64,000 bases of DNA from the NCBI RefSeq assembly GCF_000422245.1, contig NZ_ATHI01000003.1, positions 100,983 to 164,982 on the forward strand, given 5' to 3'. Source of the DNA: Alkalidesulfovibrio alkalitolerans DSM 16529 (GTDB lineage Bacteria > Desulfobacterota > Desulfovibrionia > Desulfovibrionales > Desulfovibrionaceae). How positions within the stretch are numbered: position 1 is the stretch's first letter; every line of letters begins with the position of its first letter. The notes under the pieces are model-generated. The model had not been told where the DNA came from, did not search any database, and saw nothing but the letters and a program-made list of their open reading frames with translations. Of this stretch, positions 54,703 through 63,960 are shown in pieces. Both the position numbers and the translations under genes were made by a program.

Positions 54703-56865
54703 ATGCATTCCATGGACACGACGCGCCTCGATTTGGCCGACTCCGCAGCCCCGGAGGCGAGGGTGCGGCTGGCGGGCCTGCTGGAAATGCTGGAAGACCG
54801 GCTCCTGGCCATGATCCTGGAATATGCCCGGGAACGCGGCTACACGCGCCACACCTCCACCCTGGTCGAAGACTGGCGCGTGTCCATTCGCCGGACCACG
54901 ACGATCCTGAGCGAGGCTTTACGCGAAGCGCGGCCCCTGGAGCTTTCGCCGGGCGACGACTACGCGAGCGATCCGGTCGCGGCCTTCGGCATCGAGCAGG
55001 CCCGCCGCCACAGGGGGCGCGGCGTGGGCATGGGCATGTTTTTGGGACTTTTCAAGTATTACCGCCAGATATACCGCCAAGTCGCGCGCGAGACCGCGTC
55101 GGACCAGAACGAAGCCGCGCTCTTTGAGCGGCTGCTCGACCGCCTTTTCGATCGCATGGAGATAGGCCTGTGCCTGGAGTGGGCGGACGAGGATTTCGAC
55201 GAACGGGTGCGCACGCTACGAGAGGTCAACCTCGCCCTGACCAACGAGAAGAACAAGTTCCTGACGCTGTACGAAAGCACCTCGACCCCGATCTTCCTCG
55301 TGGACACGGACGGTGTGCTCGTGACCTGCAATTTGGCGGCGGCGCGACTCCTGCGCCACACGGGCCGACCCGGGGAAAGATATTTCGAGATCGTGCACGA
55401 GGAAGTATTGTACGGAAACGCGGACCCTTCCTGGTGCAGCGGCATGCCCCTGGCCGACGCGGCCCCCTGGCTGGCCGGGGATGTCTCGGGTTTCCTGCTT
55501 TCCGAGGCCGCGTCGCGACGCTCGGAGGTGGAGTGCATGGTGGCCGGCGCGCTGCGCACCTATCAGGTTACGCTCTCGCGCATGCAGGACGTGAGCGAGA
55601 AGTTTTCCGGCGCGGTCGTCGAGGTCGCGGACGTGACGCTGTTGCGTGCCCAGGAACGCGAGGTGCGCGAGGGGCGGGGCACGCTGCAACGCATTCTGGA
55701 CGCCATCGGCGCGGGCATACTGGTTGTCGATCCGGAGACGCTGCAGATCATCTCGGGCAACCGCAAGGCGGCCGATATCGTCGGCCAGAACCGAGAGGAG
55801 CTGATCGGCGACAGCCTGGAGTCGCTGCAATGCCTCGACCCGAGGGGCGGGGGCATATCCATGCGCGATCTCATCGACAAGGGCGCGGTGCAAAAGGATT
55901 TGCGGCTGACGAGACCCGACGGATCGGTCCTGCCTGTTTCTCTGAGCCTTTTGACCGGCCCCATGCAGGGGGAACTCAAGATCATCGTGGTGCTTTTCGA
56001 CATCAGCCGTCAGAAGGATATGGAACGTCAGCTCATGCAGTCGCAGAAGCTGGAATCCATCGGCCAGTTGGCGGCGGGCATCGCCCACGAGATCAACACG
56101 CCCATCCAGTACGTGGGCGGCAACGTCGAATTTTTCGAAACGGCCTTCGCCGTGTACGATCGCGTTGTGGGAGCGCTGATCGCGAGCCTGGAGCGCGAAT
56201 GCAGCCAGCACGAGGCGGCGGCCGAGGCAGTGCGCCGCGCCCGGTCCGAACTCGCCCTGTACCGCGAGGAGACACCCGAGGCCCTGGAGCAGACCAGGGA
56301 AGGGGTGGAGCGCGTGGCGACCATTGTGCAGGCCATCCGGCGCTTCTCGCATCCGGGGGGCGAGGGCAGGCGACCGCTGGACCTGAACAAGACCCTGCGC
56401 AACACCGTGGAGGTCGCGCGCAACGAGTGGAAACACGTGGCCGAGATCGCCTTCGACCTCGACGCCGAGTTGCCGCTTGTCTGGTGCAGCCCCGGCGACA
56501 TCAACCAGGTGCTCTTGAACATCGTGGTCAACGCTGCCCACGCCATCGCCGAGAAGGTCAAAAAGGAAGGTGGCCAGGGGCGCATCACGGTGCGGACCCG
56601 GCGCGAAGGCGACGAGGCGGTGGTCGCCATTAACGATACGGGCAAGGGCATCGCGCCCGAGCACAAGGATAAGATATTCGATCCCTTCTTCACCACCAAG
56701 GCCCCGGGCATGGGCACGGGACAGGGACTGGCCATCGCCCATGCCATCGTCGAACGGCACAGGGGCACGATCGGCTTCGAGTCCACGCCGGGCCAGGGAA
56801 CGACGTTCGTCGTTCGCCTGCCCTTGGGCGAGCCCGAACCGGTGGGCGACAAGGAGATTCCATGA
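54703..56865 (+). CDS. Soluble histidine kinase with helical N-terminal and two PAS domains
   Basis: 720 aa. Residues 1-170 are helical (LAGLLEMLEDRLLAMILEYA, GRGVGMGMFLGLFKYYRQIY), resembling RsbRD-type sensor domains. PAS about 190-310 and 325-440, HisKA with GIAHEINTPIQYVGGN, HATPase with NIVVNAAHAIAEK and DTGKGIAPE. No receiver of its own. The stop overlaps the REC-HDOD start (ATGA). AAGGAG lies 6 bases before the ATG. First gene of a three-gene coupled cassette. Confidence 0.9.
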   Translation: MHSMDTTRLDLADSAAPEARVRLAGLLEMLEDRLLAMILEYARERGYTRHTSTLVEDWRVSIRRTTTILSEALREARPLELSPGDDYASDPVAAFGIEQARRHRGRGVGMGMFLGLFKYYRQIYRQVARETASDQNEAALFERLLDRLFDRMEIGLCLEWADEDFDERVRTLREVNLALTNEKNKFLTLYESTSTPIFLVDTDGVLVTCNLAAARLLRHTGRPGERYFEIVHEEVLYGNADPSWCSGMPLADAAPWLAGDVSGFLLSEAASRRSEVECMVAGALRTYQVTLSRMQDVSEKFSGAVVEVADVTLLRAQEREVREGRGTLQRILDAIGAGILVVDPETLQIISGNRKAADIVGQNREELIGDSLESLQCLDPRGGGISMRDLIDKGAVQKDLRLTRPDGSVLPVSLSLLTGPMQGELKIIVVLFDISRQKDMERQLMQSQKLESIGQLAAGIAHEINTPIQYVGGNVEFFETAFAVYDRVVGALIASLERECSQHEAAAEAVRRARSELALYREETPEALEQTREGVERVATIVQAIRRFSHPGGEGRRPLDLNKTLRNTVEVARNEWKHVAEIAFDLDAELPLVWCSPGDINQVLLNIVVNAAHAIAEKVKKEGGQGRITVRTRREGDEAVVAINDTGKGIAPEHKDKIFDPFFTTKAPGMGTGQGLAIAHAIVERHRGTIGFESTPGQGTTFVVRLPLGEPEPVGDKEIP

Positions 56866-58079
56866 GCGCCAGGGTGCTCTTCGTTGACGACGAGACGGCG
56901 CTTTTGGACATGCTGCGCCGTCAGTTGCGGATTCGCAATCAGGAAATAGAGGCCAAGTTCGCTTCGGGCGTGGATGAGGCCGTGGCGGTGCTCGAATCCT
57001 GGGAGCCGGAGGTTGTGGTCAGCGACCTGCGCATGCCGGGCAGGGACGGGACGAGCTTCCTGGCCGAGGTGGCCGAGCGTTGGCCCGCGTGCGCGCGACT
57101 GATCTTGACCGGGCAGTATGATTCGTCCCGGATTCTGGACTACGCGCGCGTGGCGCATCAGGTGCTGCTCAAACCGGTGTCCGTGGACGATCTTCTGGGC
57201 ACCGCCCTCGGGCTTGCGGCGCTACGCAGGGTGTTGACCGAGCCCGCCCTGGCGCGAATCACCGGGAGGCTGCGCTCGCTCCCGGTGCTGCCCGAGGTCT
57301 ACGTGCGCATGCGGCGGGCGCTCAAGAGCGAGACATCCTCCCTGGACGAACTGGGCCGCATCATCGCGCAGGATCCGGCCCTTTCGGCCACGGTGCTTCG
57401 GTTGTGCAACTCGGCCTTTCTGGGCGTGGCGCGCCAGGTGGCTTGTCCCGTGGAGGCCGCGCGCATCCTGGGCGTGGAGAACATCAAGGCCATGGTCCTC
57501 TTTCACGAACTTTTCCGGTCGCTCGATCCGGGCCAGGAAAAGAATTTTGGGCTCGAAAGCCTGCGCCGCCATTCGCAACGCGTCGCGGGCCTTGCCCGCT
57601 GCATCGCGCGGTGCGAGGAAAGCGACAAGAAGCAGGTCGAGACCTGTTTTCTTGCCGGGTTGCTGCACGACCTGGGACAACTTGTCTTCATCGAGAATTT
57701 CCCCGAGGAATACCGGGACATCCTGCATGACGTCGGATCGCACGCGCGGGAATTGCGGCTCGTGGCGGCCGAGCGCAGGGCCTTCGGCGCGAGCCACGCG
57801 GAGGTCGGAGCGTTCTTGATGGGACTTTGGGGTCTTTCGCCGGACGCCGCGCTGGCCGTGGCCCACCACCACGAACCGTCGCGCTCCGGCGACGCGGGCT
57901 TCGGCCCGCTGGCGGCGACACATGCGGCCTGCGCGTTGGAGTGGGAGTCATTCAACGCGGCTGATGCGGACGAGATACTGGTGGACACGGACTGGCTCGG
58001 CGAGGTGGGCTGCCTTGAGCGACTATCCGCTTGGCGCGAGGCCTGTGCAGGGGACGACACGGAAACGGAGAATACATGA
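56862..58079 (+). CDS. Response regulator with HDOD output domain
   Basis: 405 aa. REC about 1-125: VLFVDDETALLDML, acceptor in VVVSDLRMPGRDG, VLLKPVS. HDOD about 135-335: GRIIAQDPALSATVLRLCNS, LARCIARCEESDKK, FLAGLLHDLGQLVFIENFP, AVAHHHEPSR. Coupled by ATGA overlaps to the kinase upstream and the next regulator downstream, so it is very likely a direct phosphorylation target of that kinase. Confidence 0.92.
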   Translation: MSARVLFVDDETALLDMLRRQLRIRNQEIEAKFASGVDEAVAVLESWEPEVVVSDLRMPGRDGTSFLAEVAERWPACARLILTGQYDSSRILDYARVAHQVLLKPVSVDDLLGTALGLAALRRVLTEPALARITGRLRSLPVLPEVYVRMRRALKSETSSLDELGRIIAQDPALSATVLRLCNSAFLGVARQVACPVEAARILGVENIKAMVLFHELFRSLDPGQEKNFGLESLRRHSQRVAGLARCIARCEESDKKQVETCFLAGLLHDLGQLVFIENFPEEYRDILHDVGSHARELRLVAAERRAFGASHAEVGAFLMGLWGLSPDAALAVAHHHEPSRSGDAGFGPLAATHAACALEWESFNAADADEILVDTDWLGEVGCLERLSAWREACAGDDTETENT

Positions 58080-59251
58080 GCGGGCGGATACTCTTCATCG
58101 ATGACGACGAAAATATACTCTCGGCATTTCGAAGGAATCTGTCGGGGCGCTACCAGATCGAGACGACCTCCGATCCCATGGACGGATTGGCCCGGCTCCA
58201 AGTGGAAGAGCCCTACGCCGTGGTCGTGGCCGACCAGCGCATGCCGGACATGGACGGGGTCGAGCTCCTCTCCAAGGTGGCCAAGCTCTGCCCGGACACG
58301 GTGCGGATAATGCTCACGGGCTATGCGGAACTGGAGACGGCCATCCTCGCGGTCAATCAGGGCAGCGTCTTTCGGTTCCTGACCAAGCCTTGCGAGACGC
58401 GGGTTTTGATCCAGGTGCTGGACGCGGCCCTGGAACAATACCGGCTGGTAACCTCAGAGAAGGTGTTCTTGCGCCGCACTTTGCGCGGCTGCGTCGAGAT
58501 TCTTTCCGAGATCATCTCCATGGCCAACGAGGAGGCCTACGGCCGGGCTGAGCGGGTCAAGCGTCTGGTGCGTGAGTTGCACAAGCGGCGTGGCCTGCCG
58601 AATTTCTGGAAGATCGAGACCGCAGCCATGCTCTCGCAGATCGGTCTGATTTTCCTGCCCTACGAGATGGTCGAGAAGGCCTGGAAAGCTTCCGCCGCCG
58701 AGGATCTGGTCATGACGCCCTCGGAAAAATACAATTTCGGCATGCATGCGGACATCGCCGGGCAGCTTCTGGCCAAGATCCCCTATCTGGAAGACGTGTC
58801 CGAGATGGTTCGCCTGCAGGGAGCCAAACTTTCAGAGGCGCCGAGCATGCCGCTTGGTGCTAGGGTGCTGAAGATCGCCCTGGACTACGACATGTTGCAG
58901 CAGGACGGCGCGGCCCGTCACGACGTGCTCGATCTGATGCGCAGGCGCGAGGGATGGTACGACGCGGAACTTCTGGCTGCCTTCGAGCGTGCCGTGTGCG
59001 ACGAAACCGGCTTCGCCAAGCGCAGGCTGCGGCTTGGTGTGCTCAAGCCGGGCATGGTGCTGCAGGAGACCATCGTGGCCGACAACGATTTGGTTCTACT
59101 CGTCGCGGGCCAGGAATTGACAGAGACCACGCTGCTCAAGCTGGCAAACTTCCGCAAGGGGCACAAGCTGCCCGAGACAGTGGACGTGCTCGTGCCCATC
59201 GCCCAACTCGACGCCGTGGACGGCATGCAGCGCCACGTTCTGAAGGGGTAG
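58076..59251 (+). CDS. Response regulator with degenerate HD-GYP-like output domain
   Basis: 391 aa. REC about 1-120: ILFIDDDENILSAF, acceptor in VVVADQRMPDMDG, FRFLTKPCE. The rest aligns with RpfG-type regulators (RVKRLVRELHKRRGLPNFWK, AAMLSQIGLIFLPYEMVEK), but the metal-binding HD is SQ and GYP is absent. A C-terminal segment LRLGVLKPGMVLQETIVADN resembles DUF3391. Cyclic-di-GMP hydrolysis is therefore unlikely; a scaffold role is more plausible. Last gene of the ATGA-linked cassette. Confidence 0.85.
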   Translation: MSGRILFIDDDENILSAFRRNLSGRYQIETTSDPMDGLARLQVEEPYAVVVADQRMPDMDGVELLSKVAKLCPDTVRIMLTGYAELETAILAVNQGSVFRFLTKPCETRVLIQVLDAALEQYRLVTSEKVFLRRTLRGCVEILSEIISMANEEAYGRAERVKRLVRELHKRRGLPNFWKIETAAMLSQIGLIFLPYEMVEKAWKASAAEDLVMTPSEKYNFGMHADIAGQLLAKIPYLEDVSEMVRLQGAKLSEAPSMPLGARVLKIALDYDMLQQDGAARHDVLDLMRRREGWYDAELLAAFERAVCDETGFAKRRLRLGVLKPGMVLQETIVADNDLVLLVAGQELTETTLLKLANFRKGHKLPETVDVLVPIAQLDAVDGMQRHVLKG

Positions 59252-59296
59252 CGGGCCGCCCTGAAAGACCAAGAGCCGTGTTGACGCGATAGTGTT

Positions 59297-59629
59297 CTAA
59301 TGTTTTGCCCAGCCTTCCTGCGCGCCGCCGCTGACGAGGTCCACATCCATGATCTTGCGCGGCCGAATCCCCATGCGGTTGCCGTAACCAGCACGGCGTA
59401 CCCGCACCCGTCCCACCTTCTGGTAGAGCAGTTCCAGGGCCGAGCGGATCTCGTCCTGGGCGTGGTTGGTCAAGGCCAGCCCGGCCTTGCCGATGTCGTC
59501 CACGAAGACGCGGCGAGGCTCCTGGTCGTCCACGCCGATGTCCATGAAGGTGGCGAAATATTTTTCGAGCGGCATGAGCACGTTCTCGATGAGCTCGATG
59601 AGATCTTCCTCGTACATTTCCTGTTCCAT
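59297..59629 (-). CDS. 110-aa protein of unknown function
   Basis: Acidic N-terminus (MYEEDLIELIENVLMPLEKY) then a mixed alpha/beta middle (RRVFVDDIGKAGLALTNHAQ) and a basic segment (KVGRVRVRRAGYGNRMGIRP). No cysteine or membrane segment. Start at 59629 has AGGAG 8 bases upstream. Convergent with the signalling cassette across 45 bases. Family not recognised; a small regulatory protein is plausible. Confidence 0.65.
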   Translation of the reverse strand: MEQEMYEEDLIELIENVLMPLEKYFATFMDIGVDDQEPRRVFVDDIGKAGLALTNHAQDEIRSALELLYQKVGRVRVRRAGYGNRMGIRPRKIMDVDLVSGGAQEGWAKH

Positions 59630-59790
59630 TGATTTTTCTCCTGAAATCGCTGTCCGGGGCGGGATGAATCTACCCCGATCGTTCCCGAATGCAAGGGGCG
59701 CAAGAGGTTCACGGTGCGGCGCACAATACGATCCGCGAGGGTTTGAGTTTCCCATCACGGCGAGGCGGACGAGGTTGCCTGGACGGCACG

Positions 59791-60096
59791 TTAGACCAGA
59801 TGCAGCAGATCGTCGTGGCGCTCGCTTTTCGTGAAGACGATGAGTGCCTCGCCGTCCCTGGCGAGTACGGTCATCTCCCATCCGCCTCCCGAGCCCAAGG
59901 CGTTGGTGATTTCGTGCAGCATGTGAGCGTGGGCCAGGAAGGAAACGCTGCGCGCCTCACCCGCCGCCATGAGCAGGGCGTGCATCTTGGGAATGAGGCC
60001 GCAGGCCGTGGTTCTCAGGTCATGGGGCGTGAGCCCGCGGCCGGTCGCTTCCTCGGCCAGGGTCCGCGCTGTTGAAAGGCTGGGGTTTTCGAGCAT
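59791..60096 (-). CDS. 101-aa protein of unknown function
   Basis: Helical N-terminal half (TARTLAEEATGRGLTPHDLR, MHALLMAAGEARSVSFLAHA) and a short beta C-terminus (WEMTVLARDGEALIVFTKSE). One cysteine. Start at 60096 has AGGAGG 8 bases upstream, the best such site in this region. Same strand as the 110-aa gene, 161 bases upstream of it. Confidence 0.65.
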   Translation of the reverse strand: MLENPSLSTARTLAEEATGRGLTPHDLRTTACGLIPKMHALLMAAGEARSVSFLAHAHMLHEITNALGSGGGWEMTVLARDGEALIVFTKSERHDDLLHLV

Positions 60097-60725
60097 GGAA
60101 AACACCTCCTGTGATCCGTGCCGCCCTCGGCGGCCGCCACAAACTTTCCGCCTAGCCGTGTTGCCGACGGGAGGCAAGCGAAAATGCGCTCCCGGGACGG
60201 GACGTGGTTTGTGGCGGCGTCAGGCTTTCGTAGTAAAAAAATCAAGAAAATATGAAAAATGGCCTGGATGACGGATACGTATCACGTATCTTGTCAATGA
60301 ATGGCCCAATTTCATCCTCGAAAAAGTTTACGTTTCATTATCTATTAACGATCACTAAATTTTTGAATCCAAAGGTCATGGCATCAATTCAAAGAGGGGA
60401 AAAATACGCCGCATGGGCGTTTGGTTTTTGAATCTCGAGCGATAGCCATTATTAGCTACCATCAAAATGGGAATTGAAAAAGAATCAATATGTATTTCAT
60501 ATGATTAGTTATACAGCAATCGATATGGATTCGATAGGGCTCCTGGAAAGATTTCAGATGCAGACAGATCAATTTTGATAGCTTCTGATGCGGGCAATGG
60601 CAATGAGAAGGCAGGCGGCTTTGTCTGCCGTAGCCGCCGTGCGATACCGAGGTGCCGGAATCGAATGAAGCCGAAAAGGCTGGACAGCATAGACATATAA
60701 TAGATCATGATGACCATCAAAAATA
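60097..60725. other. AT-rich intergenic gap
   Basis: About 630 bases, clearly lower in GC than the rest from about 60230 to 60760. No gene with ribosome site found; a hydrophobic 75-codon minus frame at 60505-60732 is not convincing. Possible decayed gene or transferred DNA. Confidence 0.5.
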
Positions 60726-60753
60726 TTGACAAAGAATCTGGATTAGGTAATTC
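60726..60753 (+). promoter_or_regulatory. Candidate promoter of the 78-aa gene
   Basis: Perfect TTGACA (60726-60731), 16 bases, TAATTC (60748-60753), 26 bases before the start codon. Confidence 0.5.
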
Positions 60754-60779
60754 GAAACGTGTGACCGAAAGGAGCGATG

Positions 60780-61016
60780 ATGAGCAGGAAAGTGCGCTCG
60801 GTGCGTGTGCCCGAGGAACTTGAGGATCTGGATCTGTCCGGGATCGTGCGTGAATGCGAGCGCTACCTGCGTGACCTGGAGTCCGCCACGCTGCTCAATT
60901 CATCCGGCAATAAGGAGGCCGCCGAGGCCCTGCTCAAGGCCCGTCAGAGCGACCTGGGCCGCAAGATCGGCAAGAAGGTCTGGGAAGCGCGCGTCGCGCA
61001 CCTGGACACTAAATAG
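60780..61016 (+). CDS. 78-aa basic protein of unknown function
   Basis: MSRKVRSVRVPEELEDLDLS suggests a ribbon-helix-helix-like or helical start; helix SGIVRECERYLRDLESATLL with two close cysteine-free turns, then KARQSDLGRKIGKKVWEARV. Soluble. AAAGGAG precedes an ATGATG pair; the second ATG is better spaced. It stands alone after an AT-rich gap and is followed by two hairpins. Function not recognised. Confidence 0.65.
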   Translation: MSRKVRSVRVPEELEDLDLSGIVRECERYLRDLESATLLNSSGNKEAAEALLKARQSDLGRKIGKKVWEARVAHLDTK

Positions 61017-61037
61017 TCCATTGCCTCCTCCGTGGTT

Positions 61038-61070
61038 GGCGGCCGGGCGACCTTCCTCCGCCCGGCCGCC
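61038..61070 (+). terminator. GC-rich hairpin after the 78-aa gene
   Basis: 12-bp stem GGCGGCCGGGCG/CGCCCGGCCGCC with a 9-base loop, 21 bases after the stop; no T run. Confidence 0.5.
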
Positions 61071-61124
61071 CTGGAGAAAGGCTCTCGCGCGCGAGTCTGG
61101 CCCCAACCCCCGTGCGCGGACCTA

Positions 61125-61158
61125 AGGCGCCCTGTCCGGAATTCCGGGCAGGGCGCCT
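61125..61158. terminator. 34-base near-perfect palindrome
   Basis: Two 17-base arms (starting AGGCGCCCTG) complementary except for one G-U-type pair, no loop; followed by TGACTGTTGAAAA like the ends of the dispersed repeat. Between convergent genes. Confidence 0.5.
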
Positions 61159-61259
61159 GACTGTTGAAAAGGGTTCCGTCTGGCGCGCTGTCTTGCCCAT
61201 GCGAAGCTTTGCTGCGCGGCGAGAGCGCACCTAGGCACGTCCAGTCGCAAGGAATGGGA

Positions 61260-62195
61260 TCAGTTCGGGAGGCCGGGCACGTCGGAGGCGAAGGCGACGG
61301 CGCTCTTGCCGGATCGCTTGGCGTGGTACATGGCTTGGTCGGCCAGTTCGAGAAGCTCGCGGGCATCGTGCCCGTCCTTCGGGGACAACGCCACACCGAG
61401 GCTCGCGCCGATGGTCAGCGTGCGCTTGGAGAGGCGGAAGGGGCGGCACAGGCAGACCCGCAACCGCTCGGCCAGGGCCGAGACCTGGGCGCGGCTGTCG
61501 CAAAGCGGCAGAATTGCGATGAATTCGTCGCCGCCCAGGCGGTAGAGTTGCCCCATGTCGCCCAGGCACTCTGACATGCGCGCACCGACGCGCACGAGCA
61601 GTGCGTCACCCGCGCTGTGGCCGAAGGTGTCGTTGATCTCCTTGAAGCCGTCCAGGTCGATGAAAATCACAGCCGCCTGTGCGTCCTGGTTGCGGGCCTG
61701 GGCCAGCGCTCGGGGCAGATTCTCTTCCAGACTCAGGCGGTTGCGAAGGCCCGTAAGCACGTCGCGGTAGGCGAGCGCGGCCGGGTCGGATTTCTCGTTC
61801 TCCTCAAGGCCGTGGGCGATGCAAAAGAACGATTCGTGCACCGGCGAGAAGACCACGTTCATGCCGACGCGGCGGTGGCGGCCATCCTTGCACAGGAAGC
61901 GAAAGGAGAGATTGGTCGAGCCGATGTCCGAGGTGACGAGCTTTTGCAGGTCCGCCAGGGCGCGCTCGCGGTCGTCGAAGTGGATGAACTCGACCAGATA
62001 GGCAGCCTGAAGCTCGTCACGCGAGAAGCCGACGTGTTCTTCCCAGTGGGTGTTCACGTCCTCGAACATGCCGTCCAGCGAGATCACGGCCGCCATGTCC
62101 ACGCTCAGCGAAAGCCATGCGTAGCGCTCCATGTAGAGCAGCTGACGCACGCCCTCCTGACCGTAGTCGTCCAATGGAATGCAGGCGATCTGCAT
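61260..62195 (-). CDS. PAS-GGDEF diguanylate cyclase
   Basis: 311 aa. PAS about 25-130 (VISLDGMFEDVNTHWEEHVG, FLCKDGRHRRVG), then GGDEF about 145-300 with AVIFIDLDGFKEINDTFGHS and YRLGGDEFIAIL. The intact GGDEF motif predicts cyclic di-GMP synthesis. No RxxD inhibitory site is visible 5 residues upstream, so product inhibition may be absent. Soluble. Monocistronic, convergent with the 78-aa gene. Confidence 0.9.
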   Translation of the reverse strand: MQIACIPLDDYGQEGVRQLLYMERYAWLSLSVDMAAVISLDGMFEDVNTHWEEHVGFSRDELQAAYLVEFIHFDDRERALADLQKLVTSDIGSTNLSFRFLCKDGRHRRVGMNVVFSPVHESFFCIAHGLEENEKSDPAALAYRDVLTGLRNRLSLEENLPRALAQARNQDAQAAVIFIDLDGFKEINDTFGHSAGDALLVRVGARMSECLGDMGQLYRLGGDEFIAILPLCDSRAQVSALAERLRVCLCRPFRLSKRTLTIGASLGVALSPKDGHDARELLELADQAMYHAKRSGKSAVAFASDVPGLPN

Positions 62196-62394
62196 GCGCT
62201 CCCCCCTTGGCGAAATCGCGATGATTCCACCAGCAAAGGGTTACGTCGTCATGTCACGTCCGACGCTACCCATCCCCACGGGGCTTCTTGCCCAACTCCG
62301 AGCCCTATGGCAATGGGATAAGCGGAAAATTTCGTCGGGACCGTAACGACCCCGAGTTCGCCCGCGTGCCGGGGCTGACCGTCCTCAATTGGGC

Positions 62395-63960
62395 TTAACG
62401 CTGGCCGAAGCCTCCGCCGCCCGGCGTTTCGATGCGCAGGATGGTTCCGGCCGGGAACCTGCGGCTGAACTTGCCCGGCAGTTCGGTCGTCTCGCCGTCG
62501 ATTCGGGCCGTGTTGCGGCCCGGCTCACCCGGCTTGCCGCCCATGAGGCCGTAGGCCCCGCGCTCGCGCCGCTCCGAAAGCACCGTCACTTCCGACTCGG
62601 CCAGAAGCTCCAACTCGCGCACCATGCCGTCGCCGCCGCGCCTGAGCCCCGCGCCGCCCGTGCCCGTGCGCACGCCATAGGCCCGCGCCCGGAAGGGGTA
62701 GCTGTACTCCAATGCCTCGATGGGCGTGTTCAGCGTGTTGGTCATGTGCGCGTGCACCGCGCTCTCGCCATCGCCGCCGCGCCACGCGCCCATGCCGCCG
62801 CCCAGCGTCTCGTAGTAGGCGAAGGGCGTGTCGGTGCGCGGGTCCAGGCCTCCGATGGTCACGTTGTTCATGGTGCCCTGGCTGGCCGCCGGAACCTCGT
62901 CCGGCAACGCCTGGGCAAGCGCCCCGAGCACCACGTCCACCACGCGCTGGCTGGTCTCCACGTTGCCGCCCGCCACGGCCGCGGGAAAATGCGCGTCGAG
63001 CACCGAGCCCGGCCGCGTGAGCACCGAAAGCGGCCGCATGATCCCGGCGTTGGTGGGCACGTCGCGCGTGATGAGCGAGCGGAAGCAGTACAGCACCGCG
63101 GAAAGCGTGATGGCCCGCACGGCGTTGAGCGACCCCTTCATCTGGTCGTCCGAGGCCGTGAAGTCGAGCTCGGCCTCCTCCCCGCGCACGGTCATGGCCA
63201 AGCGGATGGCCACCTCGCCGCCGCCCAGGCCGTCGCCGTCGAGCACGTCGGCAAACTCGTAGCGGCCGTCCGGGATGCGGGCGATGCGCGCCCGGGCGAT
63301 GGCCTCGGCATAGTCCAGGAGCGCCCCGGCATAGCCGCTCACCGTGTCCAGGCCGTACTTGGCGATCAACTCGCACAGGCGGCGCACGCCCGTGGCGTTG
63401 GCCATGACCTGGGCCGCGAAATCGCCCTCGCGCTCGTGCGGGGTGCGCACGTTGGCCAGCAGCAGGCGCATGATCTCAGCGTCAACGGCCCCGCGCTTGA
63501 CCAGCTTCACCGGCGGAATGACCAGCCCCTCCTGGAAGAGGCTCGTGGACAACGGCATGGACCCTGCGGTCATGCCGCCCACGTCCGCGTGGTGCGCCCG
63601 GTTGGCCACGTAGAAGGCGGGCCGCCCGCCGCCCGCGAAGACAGGGGCCACGAGCGTCACGTCCGGCAGGTGCGTGCCGCCCCGGTACGGATCGTTCAGG
63701 AGGACCATGTCGCCCGCGGCCATGTCGCAGGCCGCGATGGCCGCCTGCACCGAAAGCGGCATGGAGCCCAGGTGCACCGGGATGTGCGCGGCCTGGGCGA
63801 TCATCTCGCCCGAGGCGTCGAAGACCGCGCAGGAAAGATCGCGCCGCTCCTTGATGTTCGGGGAAAAGGCCGTGCGCGTGAGCGAAACGCCCATCTCCTC
63901 GGCAATGGCCGCGAACCGGTTCTTGAAGACTTCGAGAAGTATCGGATTGATCGTCGTCAT
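62395..63960 (-). CDS. Hydantoinase B / oxoprolinase-family protein (HyuB)
   Basis: 521 aa. INPILLEVFKNRFAAIAEEM start, SPNIKERRDLSCAVFDASGE, DMVLLNDPYRGGTHLPDV and the C-terminal RIETPGGGGFGQR are characteristic of HyuB. With HyuA it opens hydantoins or 5-oxoproline in an ATP-dependent reaction, or carboxylates acetone-like compounds. GGAGG lies 9 bases before the ATG. hyuA is probably just upstream, outside the window. Confidence 0.92.
   Translation of the reverse strand: MTTINPILLEVFKNRFAAIAEEMGVSLTRTAFSPNIKERRDLSCAVFDASGEMIAQAAHIPVHLGSMPLSVQAAIAACDMAAGDMVLLNDPYRGGTHLPDVTLVAPVFAGGGRPAFYVANRAHHADVGGMTAGSMPLSTSLFQEGLVIPPVKLVKRGAVDAEIMRLLLANVRTPHEREGDFAAQVMANATGVRRLCELIAKYGLDTVSGYAGALLDYAEAIARARIARIPDGRYEFADVLDGDGLGGGEVAIRLAMTVRGEEAELDFTASDDQMKGSLNAVRAITLSAVLYCFRSLITRDVPTNAGIMRPLSVLTRPGSVLDAHFPAAVAGGNVETSQRVVDVVLGALAQALPDEVPAASQGTMNNVTIGGLDPRTDTPFAYYETLGGGMGAWRGGDGESAVHAHMTNTLNTPIEALEYSYPFRARAYGVRTGTGGAGLRRGGDGMVRELELLAESEVTVLSERRERGAYGLMGGKPGEPGRNTARIDGETTELPGKFSRRFPAGTILRIETPGGGGFGQR

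Noticed and set aside
60505..60732. 75-codon hydrophobic minus frame in the AT-rich gap
   Set aside because: No ribosome site; hydrophobicity follows from AT-rich codons.
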